A stretch of DNA of 64,000 nt from Staphylococcus aureus (lineage in GTDB: Bacteria; Bacillota; Bacilli; Staphylococcales; Staphylococcaceae). Location: contig NZ_CP011526.1 in the NCBI RefSeq assembly GCF_001027105.1, positions 620,001 to 684,000 of the forward strand, written 5' to 3'. The notes under the pieces were generated by a model. It was not told the origin of the DNA and did not search any database. It saw nothing but the letters and a program-made list of their open reading frames with translations. Position 1 is the first letter of the stretch; each line of letters opens with the position of its first letter. A program made the translations under genes and the position numbers. Shown piece after piece: positions 50,040 through 59,580 of the stretch.

Positions 50040-50963
50040 ATGAAACCTAAAGTTTTATTAGCAGGTGGAACAGGATATATTGGTAAGTATTTAAGTGAAG
50101 TGATTGAAAATGATGCTGAACTTTTTGCTATATCAAAATATCCAGACAATAAAAAAACAGATGATGTTGAAATGACTTGGATTCAGTGTGATATATTTCA
50201 TTACGAACAGGTTGTTGCAGCAATGAATCAAATAGATATTGCTGTATTCTTTATCGACCCAACAAAGAATTCTGCCAAAATAACACAATCATCAGCAAGA
50301 GATTTAACATTAATCGCAGCAGATAATTTTGGTCGAGCAGCGGCTATCAATCAAGTAAAAAAAGTAATCTACATACCTGGGAGTCGTTATGATAATGAAA
50401 CAATTGAACGCCTAGGTGCATATGGTACACCTGTAGAAACAACAAATTTAGTTTTTAAACGTTCTTTAGTTAATGTAGAATTACAAGTTTCAAAGTATGA
50501 TGATGTTAGATCAACGATGAAGGTAGTTTTACCAAAGGGATGGACATTAAAGAACGTTGTAAACCATTTTATTGCATGGATGGGTTACACTAAAGGAACT
50601 TTTGTGAAAACAGAAAAATCACATGATCAATTTAAGATATATATTAAGAATAAGGTGCGACCGCTCGCAGTATTTAAAATAGAAGAAACAGCTGATGGAA
50701 TAATAACTTTAATTTTATTGAGTGGAAGTTTAGTGAAAAAATATACAGTTAATCAAGGGAAGTTAGAATTTAGATTAATCAAAGAGTCGGCAGTCGTTTA
50801 TATACATCTATACGATTATATCCCTCGATTATTTTGGCCGATTTATTACTTTATACAAGCACCAATGCAAAAAATGATGATTCATGGCTTTGAAGTTGAC
50901 TGCCGGATTAAAGATTTTCAAAGTCGATTAAAATCAGGAGAAAATATGAAATATACTAAATGA
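50040..50963 (+). CDS. graX: GraX, accessory protein of the GraRS system
   Basis: A 307-residue protein with an N-terminal NAD(P)-binding Rossmann domain of the atypical SDR/NmrA type: VLLAGGTGYIGKYLSEVI (GxxGxxG, residues about 8-15). The C-terminal half is less conserved and ends with a hydrophobic, possibly membrane-near segment (YDYIPRLFWPIYYFIQAP). It is a cofactor of GraRS signalling in cationic antimicrobial peptide resistance. The ribosome site is AAAGGAG. It lies 15 bases before graR in one operon. Confidence 0.93.
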   Translation: MKPKVLLAGGTGYIGKYLSEVIENDAELFAISKYPDNKKTDDVEMTWIQCDIFHYEQVVAAMNQIDIAVFFIDPTKNSAKITQSSARDLTLIAADNFGRAAAINQVKKVIYIPGSRYDNETIERLGAYGTPVETTNLVFKRSLVNVELQVSKYDDVRSTMKVVLPKGWTLKNVVNHFIAWMGYTKGTFVKTEKSHDQFKIYIKNKVRPLAVFKIEETADGIITLILLSGSLVKKYTVNQGKLEFRLIKESAVVYIHLYDYIPRLFWPIYYFIQAPMQKMMIHGFEVDCRIKDFQSRLKSGENMKYTK

Positions 50964-50978
50964 TATTGGGTGATATGG

Positions 50979-51653
50979 ATGCAAATACTACTAGTAGAAG
51001 ATGACAATACTTTGTTTCAAGAATTGAAAAAAGAATTAGAACAATGGGATTTTAATGTTGCTGGTATTGAAGATTTCGGCAAAGTAATGGATACATTTGA
51101 AAGTTTTAATCCTGAAATTGTTATATTGGATGTTCAATTACCTAAATATGATGGGTTTTATTGGTGCAGAAAAATGAGAGAAGTTTCCAACGTACCAATA
51201 TTATTTTTATCATCTCGTGATAATCCAATGGATCAAGTGATGAGTATGGAACTTGGCGCAGATGATTATATGCAAAAACCGTTCTATACCAATGTATTAA
51301 TTGCTAAATTACAAGCGATTTATCGTCGTGTCTATGAGTTTACAGCTGAAGAAAAACGTACATTGACTTGGCAAGATGCTGTCGTTGATCTATCAAAAGA
51401 TAGTATACAAAAAGGTGATCAGACGATTTTCCTGTCCAAAACAGAAATGATTATATTAGAAATTCTTATTACCAAAAAAAATCAAATCGTTTCGAGAGAT
51501 ACAATTATCACTGCATTATGGGATGATGAAGCATTTGTTAGTGATAATACGTTAACAGTAAATGTGAATCGTTTACGAAAAAAATTATCTGAAATTAGTA
51601 TGGATAGTGCAATCGAAACAAAAGTAGGAAAAGGATATATGGCTCATGAATAA
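50979..51653 (+). CDS. graR: Response regulator GraR
   Basis: A 224-residue OmpR/PhoB-type regulator. The receiver has EDD near residue 8-10, the phosphorylated Asp in [13 protein letters not shown] (about residue 51) and Lys in MQKPF; the C-terminal winged helix contains [16 protein letters not shown]. With GraS it activates dltABCD, mprF and vraFG. I use the ATG at 50979 (MQILLVEDD), with GGGTGA upstream. It overlaps the graS start by eight bases. Confidence 0.97.
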
Positions 51654-52686
51654 TTTGAAATGGGTAGCTTATTTTTTGAAATCTCGCATGAACTGGATAT
51701 TTTGGATATTGTTTTTAAACTTCCTTATGTTAGGCATTAGTCTAATCGATTATGATTTTCCAATAGACAGTTTATTTTATATTGTTTCTTTGAATTTAAG
51801 TTTAACAATGATTTTTCTTTTATTGACATATTTTAAAGAAGTAAAATTATATAAGCATTTTGACAAAGATAAAGAAATAGAAGAAATTAAACATAAAGAT
51901 TTAGCGGAAACGCCATTTCAACGTCATACAGTTGATTATTTATATCGTCAAATCTCAGCGCACAAAGAAAAGGTTGTTGAGCAACAGTTGCAATTGAACA
52001 TGCATGAACAAACCATTACAGAATTTGTGCACGACATAAAAACACCTGTGACAGCTATGAAATTATTAATTGATCAAGAAAAAAATCAAGAAAGAAAACA
52101 AGCATTACTATATGAATGGTCTCGTATAAACTCGATGCTAGATACACAGCTGTATATTACTAGATTAGAATCTCAACGTAAAGATATGTATTTTGATTAC
52201 GTGTCACTTAAACGCATGGTCATTGATGAAATACAATTAACAAGACATATTAGTCAGGTTAAAGGTATTGGTTTTGATGTTGACTTTAAAGTGGATGATT
52301 ATGTTTATACAGATATAAAATGGTGTCGTATGATTATTAGACAAATTTTGTCAAACGCATTGAAATATAGTGAGAATTTTAATATTGAAATTGGGACAGA
52401 ATTAAATGATCAACATGTTTCGTTATATATTAAAGACTATGGCAGAGGTATTAGTAAAAAAGATATGCCGCGAATATTTGAACGAGGATTTACGTCAACG
52501 GCTAACAGAAATGAAACGACGTCTTCAGGTATGGGTCTATATTTAGTAAATAGTGTAAAGGATCAATTAGGTATTCACCTGCAAGTCACGTCGACTGTTG
52601 GTAAGGGGACAACTGTCAGATTGATTTTCCCATTACAAAATGAAATTGTTGAACGCATGTCGGAAGTGACAAATTTGTCATTTTAA
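51646..52686 (+). CDS. graS: Intramembrane-sensing histidine kinase GraS
   Basis: A 346-residue kinase of the BceS type: two close N-terminal spans ([15 protein letters not shown] and [18 protein letters not shown]) with a very short outer loop, then the H-box [15 protein letters not shown] (about residue 129), N-box ([11 protein letters not shown]), and G-boxes ([30 protein letters not shown]). It senses cationic peptides through VraG. The last codons contain a GraR-type palindrome that belongs to the vraFG promoter region. Confidence 0.97.
52669..52678. promoter_or_regulatory. GraR box of vraFG
   Basis: ACAAATTTGT is the palindrome reported as the GraR target upstream of mprF, dlt and vraFG. 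It lies inside the last codons of graS, 57 bases before the vraF -10. Confidence 0.85.
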
Positions 52687-52708
52687 ACATGCGTTTTGTT
52701 ACTTAGAA

Positions 52709-52740
52709 TTGATACATCAATGCAGCTTCAACGTTATAAT
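52709..52740 (+). promoter_or_regulatory. vraFG promoter
   Basis: TATAAT at 52735-52740; TTGATA at 52709-52714 is a possible -35 but with a 20-base spacer, which fits an activator-dependent promoter. Confidence 0.55.
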
Positions 52741-52829
52741 AAGATAGATGTTAGTCATATGTTAAATTGAAGATACAAGTGCCAAAGCCTAAAGGAAATG
52801 AAGTTAAGATAAATTATAGGAGTGTTAAA

Positions 52830-53591
52830 GTGGCAATTTTAGAAGTAAAACAATTAACAAAAATATATGGAACTAAAAAAATGGCACAAGAAGTGTTGCG
52901 AGATATCAATATGTCTATTGAAGAAGGCGAGTTTATTGCTATTATGGGTCCCTCTGGATCTGGGAAAACGACATTATTAAATGTTTTAAGTTCAATTGAT
53001 TATATTTCACAAGGTTCTATTACATTAAAAGGAAAAAAATTAGAAAAGCTTTCAAACAAGGAATTATCTGATATACGCAAGCATGATATTGGTTTTATTT
53101 TTCAAGAGTATAATTTACTGCATACATTGACTGTTAAAGAAAACATAATGTTACCACTAACGGTACAGAAGTTAGATAAAGAACATATGTTAAATCGTTA
53201 TGAAAAAGTAGCAGAAGCATTAAATATATTGGATATTAGTGATAAATATCCCTCTGAATTGTCTGGTGGACAAAGGCAACGAACATCAGCTGCCAGAGCA
53301 TTTATAACATTGCCTTCTATTATATTTGCTGACGAACCAACAGGTGCACTGGATTCTAAAAGTACTCAAGATTTATTAAAACGATTAACAAGAATGAATG
53401 AAGCATTTAAGTCTACAATTATTATGGTAACGCATGATCCTGTTGCAGCAAGCTATGCAAATCGAGTAGTGATGCTAAAAGATGGTCAAATTTTCACTGA
53501 ATTATACCAAGGGGATGACGATAAACATACCTTTTTCAAAGAAATAATACGTGTACAAAGTGTTTTAGGTGGCGTTAATTATGACCTTTAA
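52830..53591 (+). CDS. vraF: ABC ATPase VraF
   Basis: A 253-residue MacB/BceA-type ATPase. Walker A GPSGSGKTT, signature ELSGGQRQR, Walker B IIFADEPTGALDS, switch VTHDPVAAS. It pairs with VraG in sensing and resistance to cationic peptides. The GTG at 52830 (AILEVKQLTK) is used because AGGAG lies just before it; the longer frame from 52767 starts in the leader. It overlaps vraG by 11 bases. Confidence 0.96.
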   Translation: MAILEVKQLTKIYGTKKMAQEVLRDINMSIEEGEFIAIMGPSGSGKTTLLNVLSSIDYISQGSITLKGKKLEKLSNKELSDIRKHDIGFIFQEYNLLHTLTVKENIMLPLTVQKLDKEHMLNRYEKVAEALNILDISDKYPSELSGGQRQRTSAARAFITLPSIIFADEPTGALDSKSTQDLLKRLTRMNEAFKSTIIMVTHDPVAASYANRVVMLKDGQIFTELYQGDDDKHTFFKEIIRVQSVLGGVNYDL

Positions 53592-55470
53592 CGAGATAAT
53601 ATTTAAAAATTTCCGTCAAAATTTATCACATTATGCCATCTATCTTTTTTCGTTAATTACGAGTGTAGTATTGTATTTTAGCTTTGTAGCATTAAAATAC
53701 GCTCATAAACTAAACATGACAGAGTCATATCCAATTATAAAGGAAGGCTCACAAGTCGGAAGCTACTTTCTATTTTTCATCATAATTGCATTTTTGTTAT
53801 ATGCCAATGTGTTATTTATTAAACGACGAAGTTATGAGCTTGCATTATATCAAACATTAGGTTTATCTAAATTCAACATTATTTATATACTAATGCTCGA
53901 ACAATTACTAATATTTATAATTACGGCAATATTAGGTATTATTATTGGTATTTTTGGTTCGAAACTGTTATTAATGATTGTCTTTACATTATTAGGAATT
54001 AAAGAAAAGGTTCCAATTATTTTTAGTTTGAGGGCGGTATTTGAAACATTAATGTTAATCGGTGTCGCTTATTTTTTAACATCTGCTCAAAATTTTATAT
54101 TAGTGTTCAAACAATCTATTTCACAGATGTCAAAGAATAACCAGGTTAAAGAAACAAATCATAATAAAATTACATTTGAAGAGGTTGTTTTAGGCATCTT
54201 AGGTATAGTATTGATTACCACAGGATACTATCTATCTTTGAACATTGTTCAATATTATGATTCTATCGGTACACTTATGTTTATTTTATTGTCAACTGTG
54301 ATTGGGGCATACTTATTTTTTAAAAGCTCTGTTTCTCTAGTTTTTAAAATGGTGAAGAAGTTTAGAAAAGGTGTTATAAGTGTAAATGATGTCATGTTCT
54401 CATCATCTATTATGTATCGTATTAAGAAAAATGCTTTTTCACTTACGGTCATGGCAATCATTTCAGCGATTACTGTTTCAGTTCTTTGCTTTGCTGCTAT
54501 AAGTAGAGCGTCCTTATCAAGTGAAATAAAATATACTGCACCACACGACGTTACAATTAAAGACCAACAAAAAGCTAATCAATTAGCAAGTGAATTAAAC
54601 AATCAAAAAATTCCTCATTTTTATAATTATAAAGAAGTAATTCATACGAAATTGTATAAAGATAATTTATTTGATGTAAAAGCGAAAGAACCATACAATG
54701 TAACAATTACTAGTGATAAATACATCCCTAATACTGATTTGAAACGTGGGCAAGCTGATTTATTTGTAGCGGAAGGTTCTATCAAAGATTTAGTGAAACA
54801 TAAGAAGCATGGTAAGGCAATTATAGGAACGAAAAAACATCATGTTAATATTAAGTTACGTAAAGATATTAATAAAATCTATTTTATGACAGATGTTGAT
54901 TTAGGTGGACCAACGTTTGTCTTAAATGACAAAGACTATCAAGAAATAAGAAAGTATACAAAGGCAAAGCATATCGTCTCTCAATTTGGATTCGATTTGA
55001 AACATAAAAAAGATGCTTTAGCATTAGAAAAAGCGAAAAATAAAGTTGATAAATCTATTGAAACAAGAAGTGAAGCGATAAGCTCAATATCAAGTTTAAC
55101 CGGAATATTATTATTTGTAACATCATTTTTAGGTATTACATTCTTGATTGCTGTATGTTGCATTATATACATAAAGCAAATAGATGAAACCGAAGATGAG
55201 TTAGAGAATTATAGTATTTTGAGAAAGCTTGGATTTACACAAAAAGATATGGCAAGGGGACTAAAGTTTAAAATTATGTTTAATTTTGGGTTACCTTTAG
55301 TTATTGCACTATCACATGCATATTTTACATCATTAGCATATATGAAATTAATGGGTACAACGAATCAAATACCGGTTTTCATAGTAATGGGATTATACAT
55401 TTGTATGTATGCTGTTTTTGCAGTGACGGCTTATAATCATTCCAAGCGAACAATTAGACATTCCATATAA
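53581..55470 (+). CDS. vraG: ABC permease VraG
   Basis: A 629-residue BceB-type permease with ten spans and a large outer loop of about 200 residues (about residues 310-510) between spans seven and eight, which is lysine-rich (IKDLVKHKKHGK; IIGTKKHHVNIKLRKDINK). The FtsX-like domain occurs twice. It detects cationic peptides and signals to GraS, and also aids resistance. The ATG at 53581 (MTFNEIIFKNF) is used; the ribosome site is TTAGGTGG, inside vraF. A terminator follows. Confidence 0.96.
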   Translation: MTFNEIIFKNFRQNLSHYAIYLFSLITSVVLYFSFVALKYAHKLNMTESYPIIKEGSQVGSYFLFFIIIAFLLYANVLFIKRRSYELALYQTLGLSKFNIIYILMLEQLLIFIITAILGIIIGIFGSKLLLMIVFTLLGIKEKVPIIFSLRAVFETLMLIGVAYFLTSAQNFILVFKQSISQMSKNNQVKETNHNKITFEEVVLGILGIVLITTGYYLSLNIVQYYDSIGTLMFILLSTVIGAYLFFKSSVSLVFKMVKKFRKGVISVNDVMFSSSIMYRIKKNAFSLTVMAIISAITVSVLCFAAISRASLSSEIKYTAPHDVTIKDQQKANQLASELNNQKIPHFYNYKEVIHTKLYKDNLFDVKAKEPYNVTITSDKYIPNTDLKRGQADLFVAEGSIKDLVKHKKHGKAIIGTKKHHVNIKLRKDINKIYFMTDVDLGGPTFVLNDKDYQEIRKYTKAKHIVSQFGFDLKHKKDALALEKAKNKVDKSIETRSEAISSISSLTGILLFVTSFLGITFLIAVCCIIYIKQIDETEDELENYSILRKLGFTQKDMARGLKFKIMFNFGLPLVIALSHAYFTSLAYMKLMGTTNQIPVFIVMGLYICMYAVFAVTAYNHSKRTIRHSI

Positions 55471-55479
55471 AATATACAG

Positions 55480-55537
55480 ATGGCTTTCAGTAGAGTAGTG
55501 GATTCGGATTCACGAACTATACTGGAAGCTTTTTATT
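55480..55537 (+). terminator. Terminator of the vraFG unit
   Basis: GGCTTTCAGTAGAGTAGTGG pairs with the segment ending ACTATACTGGAAGCT and is followed by five T; a long imperfect stem. Confidence 0.8.
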
Positions 55538-56194
55538 ATAAATGAAGAGAAGTTATATTTTTAGCATGTATAGTTGAATACTGGGTTAAAATACCATATT
55601 AATAATGAAGTAAAGGTATGAGTGATTATGAAAGTGTTTTGAATGAAATATATTTAATTGGTGATGCTTTTAATTGAAAAGATTAACAGGATTCAACTTT
55701 GTAAATTGTATTAAATGTGAGAAAATAAAAGTATATTCATTGAGAGATATATGAGTCAATGATCGTTTTAAACAAGATAAGTGTATTTTAATATGTAAAA
55801 GTTATGTAATAAATATTGTATCGTTGCAAATTTCCCAACTATATCCATTTACAATTTTTAGAGTTGTATAGATAAAAAATTGCCTATACAATAACTTTTT
55901 CAAAACAAATGCCTACTACTATTTAAATTTTATGTAAAAGTTAAGTTTCGGAATTGTTAAAAATTTGTAAATTGAATTGTGGGATTGTAAATTTTGTGCT
56001 ATTTTCATATAAGGGCAAATACAGTAAATTGTTTACTGTGAGGCATTTTTGAAATTAATATCAGTACACTAAAATTATACTGACGATTGATAATAACAAA
56101 TTTGTATCATTAGTTTGTAAATTCACTTGTCTTAATTTGAAACAAATTATAACTGAATGTGATTGGTGACAATCGCTTAAATGGAGGATTTTAA
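55538..56194 (+). other. Long gap before pitR with hairpins and a GraR-like box
   Basis: About 650 bases with no convincing gene. Visible: a hairpin at 55862-55889 (TTGTATAG with CTATACAA) followed by a T run, a second at 56027-56050 (ACAGTAAA with TTTACTGT) followed by GAGGCATTTTT, and ACAAATTTGT at 56096-56105. The middle is very AT-rich. An undescribed small RNA is possible. Confidence 0.5.
56096..56105. promoter_or_regulatory. Possible GraR-type palindrome upstream of pitRA
   Basis: ACAAATTTGT, identical to the GraR box at 52669, lies 89 bases before pitR. By eye I found no third exact copy in the window. Function is inferred only. Confidence 0.4.
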
Positions 56195-56812
56195 ATGTTT
56201 AGTAAGAAAAAAGATAAGTTTATGGTTCAATTAGAAGAGATGGTTTTCAATCTGGATCGTGCTGCTATTGAATTCGGTAAAATGGATTTCAATACACATT
56301 TAGATTTAAAAGCATACTCAGACAACATTAAAACTTATGAGTCACATGGTGACGAATTAGTACATCAAGTAATTACTGATTTAAATCAAACATTTATCAC
56401 ACCAATTGAACGTGAAGATATTTTATCATTATGTGATGCAATTGATGATGTTTTAGATGCAATTGAAGAAACGGCAGCTATGTTTGAAATGTATTCAATC
56501 GAATACACAGATGAATATATGGCTGAGTTTGTTGATAACATTCAAAAAGCAGTTGCAGAAATGAAACTTGCTGTCGGCTTATTAGTCGATAAAAAATTAT
56601 CACATATGCGTATTCATTCAATTAATATTAAAGAATTTGAAACAAACTGTGATGGTATTTTAAGACAGTCAATTAAACATATTTTCAATAGCGAAACAGA
56701 TCCAATCACTTTAATTAAAATAAAAGATATTTATGAAAGCATGGAAGAAATCGCTGATAAATGTCAAATCGTAGCAAATAATTTTGAAACTATTATTATG
56801 AAAAATAGCTAA
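56195..56812 (+). CDS. pitR: PitR, DUF47 (PhoU-like) partner of PitA
   Basis: A 205-residue all-helical DUF47 protein, related to PhoU and TTHE-type YkaA. Acidic metal-binding motifs are seen: ESHGDELVHQVITDL (ExxxD, about residues 50-64) and CDAIDDVLDAIEETA (DxxxD, about residues 88-102), and again FETNCDGILRQSI and DIYESMEEIADKC. It regulates or stabilises the adjacent PiT transporter. The ribosome site is GGAGG. It ends 15 bases before pitA. Confidence 0.88.
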   Translation: MFSKKKDKFMVQLEEMVFNLDRAAIEFGKMDFNTHLDLKAYSDNIKTYESHGDELVHQVITDLNQTFITPIEREDILSLCDAIDDVLDAIEETAAMFEMYSIEYTDEYMAEFVDNIQKAVAEMKLAVGLLVDKKLSHMRIHSINIKEFETNCDGILRQSIKHIFNSETDPITLIKIKDIYESMEEIADKCQIVANNFETIIMKNS

Positions 56813-56827
56813 GGGGAGTATATATTT

Positions 56828-57835
56828 ATGTCATATATAATCATCGTCACTATAGCTGTAGTTATTTTCTCGCTGATATTTGACTTTATCAATGGATTCC
56901 ATGATACAGCCAATGCAGTAGCTACTGCTGTATCTACTAGAGCGTTAACGCCTAAAACGGCAATTTTAATGGCAGCAGTGATGAACTTTATAGGTGCTTT
57001 AACATTTACGGGCGTTGCAGGCACCATTACTAAAGACATTGTCGATCCATTTAAATTGGAAAATGGATTAGTTGTTGTGTTAGCTGCAATACTTGCGGCT
57101 ATTATTTGGAATTTAGCTACTTGGTTTTACGGAATTCCAAGTTCGTCTTCACATGCACTTATAGGTTCAATTGCGGGTGCAGCAATCGCATCTGAAGGCT
57201 CATTTGGAGTGTTACATTACCAAGGTTTCACAAAAATTATTATTGTATTAATCGTTTCACCGATTATCGCATTTTGTGTTGGTTTCTTGATGTATTCAAT
57301 TTTTAAAGTTATCTTTAAAAATGCAAATTTAACAAGAGCGAATCGTAACTTTAGATTTTTCCAAATTTTCACAGCAGCGTTACAATCATTCTCTCACGGT
57401 ACGAATGATGCGCAAAAATCAATGGGTATTATTACGTTGGCATTGATTGTCGCTAATGTACAGAATGATGGCAGTGTTGAACCACAGTTATGGGTAAAAT
57501 TTGCCTGTGCGACAGCAATGGGGCTTGGTACTGCAATTGGTGGCTGGAAAATTATCAAAACTGTAGGTGGTAATATTATGAAAATACGTCCAGCAAATGG
57601 TGCTGCGGCCGATTTATCATCTGCATTAACAATTTTTGTTGCATCATCGCTACATTTCCCATTATCAACAACTCACGTTGTGTCATCATCAATCTTAGGT
57701 GTTGGTGCTTCTAACCGAGCTAAAGGTGTAAAATGGAGCACTGCGCAACGAATGATCATTACATGGGTGATTACATTACCTATTTCAGCATTGTTAGCAG
57801 GTTTACTATTCTATATACTTAACTTATTTTTCTAA
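56828..57835 (+). CDS. pitA: PiT-family phosphate transporter PitA
   Basis: A 335-residue inorganic phosphate transporter with about ten spans. The two PiT signatures are duplicated: FINGFHDTANAVATAVSTRA (residues about 20-40) and SFSHGTNDAQKSMGIITLAL (about 190-210). It imports metal-phosphate with protons at low affinity; in S. aureus PitA is one of three phosphate importers. The ribosome site is AAGGGGAG. A strong terminator follows. Confidence 0.94.
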   Translation: MSYIIIVTIAVVIFSLIFDFINGFHDTANAVATAVSTRALTPKTAILMAAVMNFIGALTFTGVAGTITKDIVDPFKLENGLVVVLAAILAAIIWNLATWFYGIPSSSSHALIGSIAGAAIASEGSFGVLHYQGFTKIIIVLIVSPIIAFCVGFLMYSIFKVIFKNANLTRANRNFRFFQIFTAALQSFSHGTNDAQKSMGIITLALIVANVQNDGSVEPQLWVKFACATAMGLGTAIGGWKIIKTVGGNIMKIRPANGAAADLSSALTIFVASSLHFPLSTTHVVSSSILGVGASNRAKGVKWSTAQRMIITWVITLPISALLAGLLFYILNLFF

Positions 57836-57847
57836 TTGAAAATAAAA

Positions 57848-57902
57848 CTAAACTGAACTTCAGTATCACAAACATATGGTGGTATTGAAGTTCAGTTTTT
57901 TA
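57848..57902 (+). terminator. Intrinsic terminator after pitA
   Basis: AAACTGAACTTCA pairs with TGAAGTTCAGTTT and is followed by a T run. Confidence 0.9.
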
Positions 57903-58360
57903 TGTAAGTAGATAACATATTTTATAGAATTTACGTAGAATGACCAAGACAAAGCATTTTAATTAGGAGGCTATATTATAAATGTATTCCATGGAACATA
58001 ATCAGTTAGGTCATTAAAATATATGTAAGAGCAAAATAATGATTTAATAGTTTATATTCTTCAATGAAGGAATAATTAAATAGTTATCAACTTGTTTAAT
58101 TAACCTAAATTGTATTGGGCTTTATTTAATATAAATTTGTATATGTAGACGAAAAAGCGTAAAATACTGGTATAACAAATTAAATCATTATATAGTCAAC
58201 TTAGTTGCATTATTTTGATTTTTAATATATTATGCATTTAATTTAATCAAATAGGTAGGTTGTTAATTTTTACCTAACTACCATTCATACAAAATATAAA
58301 TATGTATGATAGGGAAGGGTGAGATAATTTTTTGTACCAAAATGAAAATTTTTTTCAAAA
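57903..58360. other. Gap between pitA and the LysM-CHAP gene
   Basis: About 460 bases. It contains a perfect ribosome site (AGGAGG at 57965-57970) followed by an 11-codon frame at 57982-58017, and a hairpin-like stretch near 58287-58312. I see no full gene. Confidence 0.4.
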
Positions 58361-58400
58361 ATAAAAAACTAGCAATCTCACATGATGTGAATTGCTAGTA
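58361..58400 (-). terminator. Terminator of the LysM-CHAP gene
   Basis: On the minus strand ACTAGCAATTCACATC pairs with the segment ending GATTGCTAGT and is followed by six T. Confidence 0.85.
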
Positions 58401-58422
58401 TATACCAGTACAATTTATTTAA

Positions 58423-59220
58423 TTAATGGATGAATGCATAGCTAGAAACTTCTGAAGCTGGAATTGTACGGTAGTTCATATTGTATGGACCATATGTGTA
58501 ATTCATTTCAGAAATCAAGATACTACCATCACCATTGACACGTTCAACATAAGCAACATGACCATATGGACCAGGTGTGCTTTGCATAATTGAACCAACT
58601 GATGGTGTGTTGTTTACTTGGTAACCATCATTAGCTGCGTTACCAGCCCAATACTTAGCGTCTGACCAATATGTGCTAATTGGACTACCAGCTTGAGCAC
58701 GACGGTCAAATACGTACCATGTACATTGACCAGCAGTGTATAAATTTTGGTGATTAAAAGATGATGCATTGCCATTGCTACCTGTTGTAGCTGTTGGTGT
58801 TGTACCACCTGATCCACCATTAGGAATTTGTAATGTTTGGTTAGGCATAATTAAATAACCACGTAAGTTATTGGCTGCCATTAATTGATCAACTGAAACA
58901 CCATATCTGCTAGCAATGATATTTAATGATTCACCAGCTTGTACAGTATGAGATGATGCTGAACCAGCTTGTGGAGAAGTGTTTGACGTATTTTGTGCAT
59001 CACTTCCACCTACTGAGATAACTTGACCAGGGAATACCAAGTTGTTATCTAATTGGTTATTTTGTTTAATACTCTCTACTGAAGTGTTGTATTTTTGAGC
59101 AATACTCCATAATGATTCACCAGATTGTACTGTATGTTGTGTAGAAGCTTGTGCATCATGATGCGTTAAAAATGCAGCTGCACCAGATGTTGCTGTTATT
59201 GCAAATGCTAATTTTTTCAA
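58423..59220 (-). CDS. Secreted LysM-LysM-CHAP cell wall hydrolase (SsaA-like)
   Basis: A 265-residue exported protein: signal peptide (MKKLAFAITATSGAAAFLTH, cleavage likely after AQA near residue 25), LysM 1 (TVQSGESLWSIAQKYNTSVE, about 28-72), LysM 2 (TVQAGESLNIIASRYGVSVD, about 92-136), a Gly/Ser/Thr linker and a CHAP domain (about 155-265). The CHAP Cys is in GQCTWYVFDR, the His in YGHVAYVERV and the third residue in ISEMNY. It should bind peptidoglycan and act as an amidase or endopeptidase. It is the arrangement of Sle1, with two LysM instead of three. Members are controlled by WalKR in published work, but I find no clean WalR box here. Confidence 0.9.
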   Translation of the reverse strand: MKKLAFAITATSGAAAFLTHHDAQASTQHTVQSGESLWSIAQKYNTSVESIKQNNQLDNNLVFPGQVISVGGSDAQNTSNTSPQAGSASSHTVQAGESLNIIASRYGVSVDQLMAANNLRGYLIMPNQTLQIPNGGSGGTTPTATTGSNGNASSFNHQNLYTAGQCTWYVFDRRAQAGSPISTYWSDAKYWAGNAANDGYQVNNTPSVGSIMQSTPGPYGHVAYVERVNGDGSILISEMNYTYGPYNMNYRTIPASEVSSYAFIH

Positions 59221-59580
59221 AGGGACTCCTCCTTAAAATTATGTTTTACTACTTTTAAAAATTATTAAGACAATTTATATAGTAAATTAAGTTTTCGTTT
59301 TATATTACGATTTCCATATTATCAAAAATAAGTAGCTTTGTGTGGTTTGTTATTATCTTGTAATATTATTAACATTTTAGGATATCGGTTCATATTTTTA
59401 TAAATGCTGATTTGATAGTGTATAAAAGCGTTTTAGTGATTTTAACTAATTATAAAAAATTATATTTTGTAACATTGTAAAATGTAAAATTACTATACTT
59501 GTTAAAGGTTATTTCTTTTGATGAAGCAAAATTTACTGTAAAATTTGACGCATAAAACGACGGTAGAAGGAGGAATTATT
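59221..59580. promoter_or_regulatory. Divergent region between LysM-CHAP and Bax inhibitor-1 genes
   Basis: About 360 AT-rich bases that must hold both promoters. TGTAA-type motifs recur at 59466, 59474 and 59481 (TGTAACATTGTAAAATGTAA), but their 7-8 base spacing does not fit the 11-base WalR pattern. Confidence 0.4.

Noticed and set aside
52767..52829. Longer vraF reading frame
   Set aside because: The extra residues lie in the leader, and the GTG at 52830 has a strong ribosome site.
59240..59500. WalR boxes between the LysM-CHAP and Bax inhibitor-1 genes
   Set aside because: TGTAA motifs are present but spaced 7-8 bases apart, not as the 11-base direct repeat needed.
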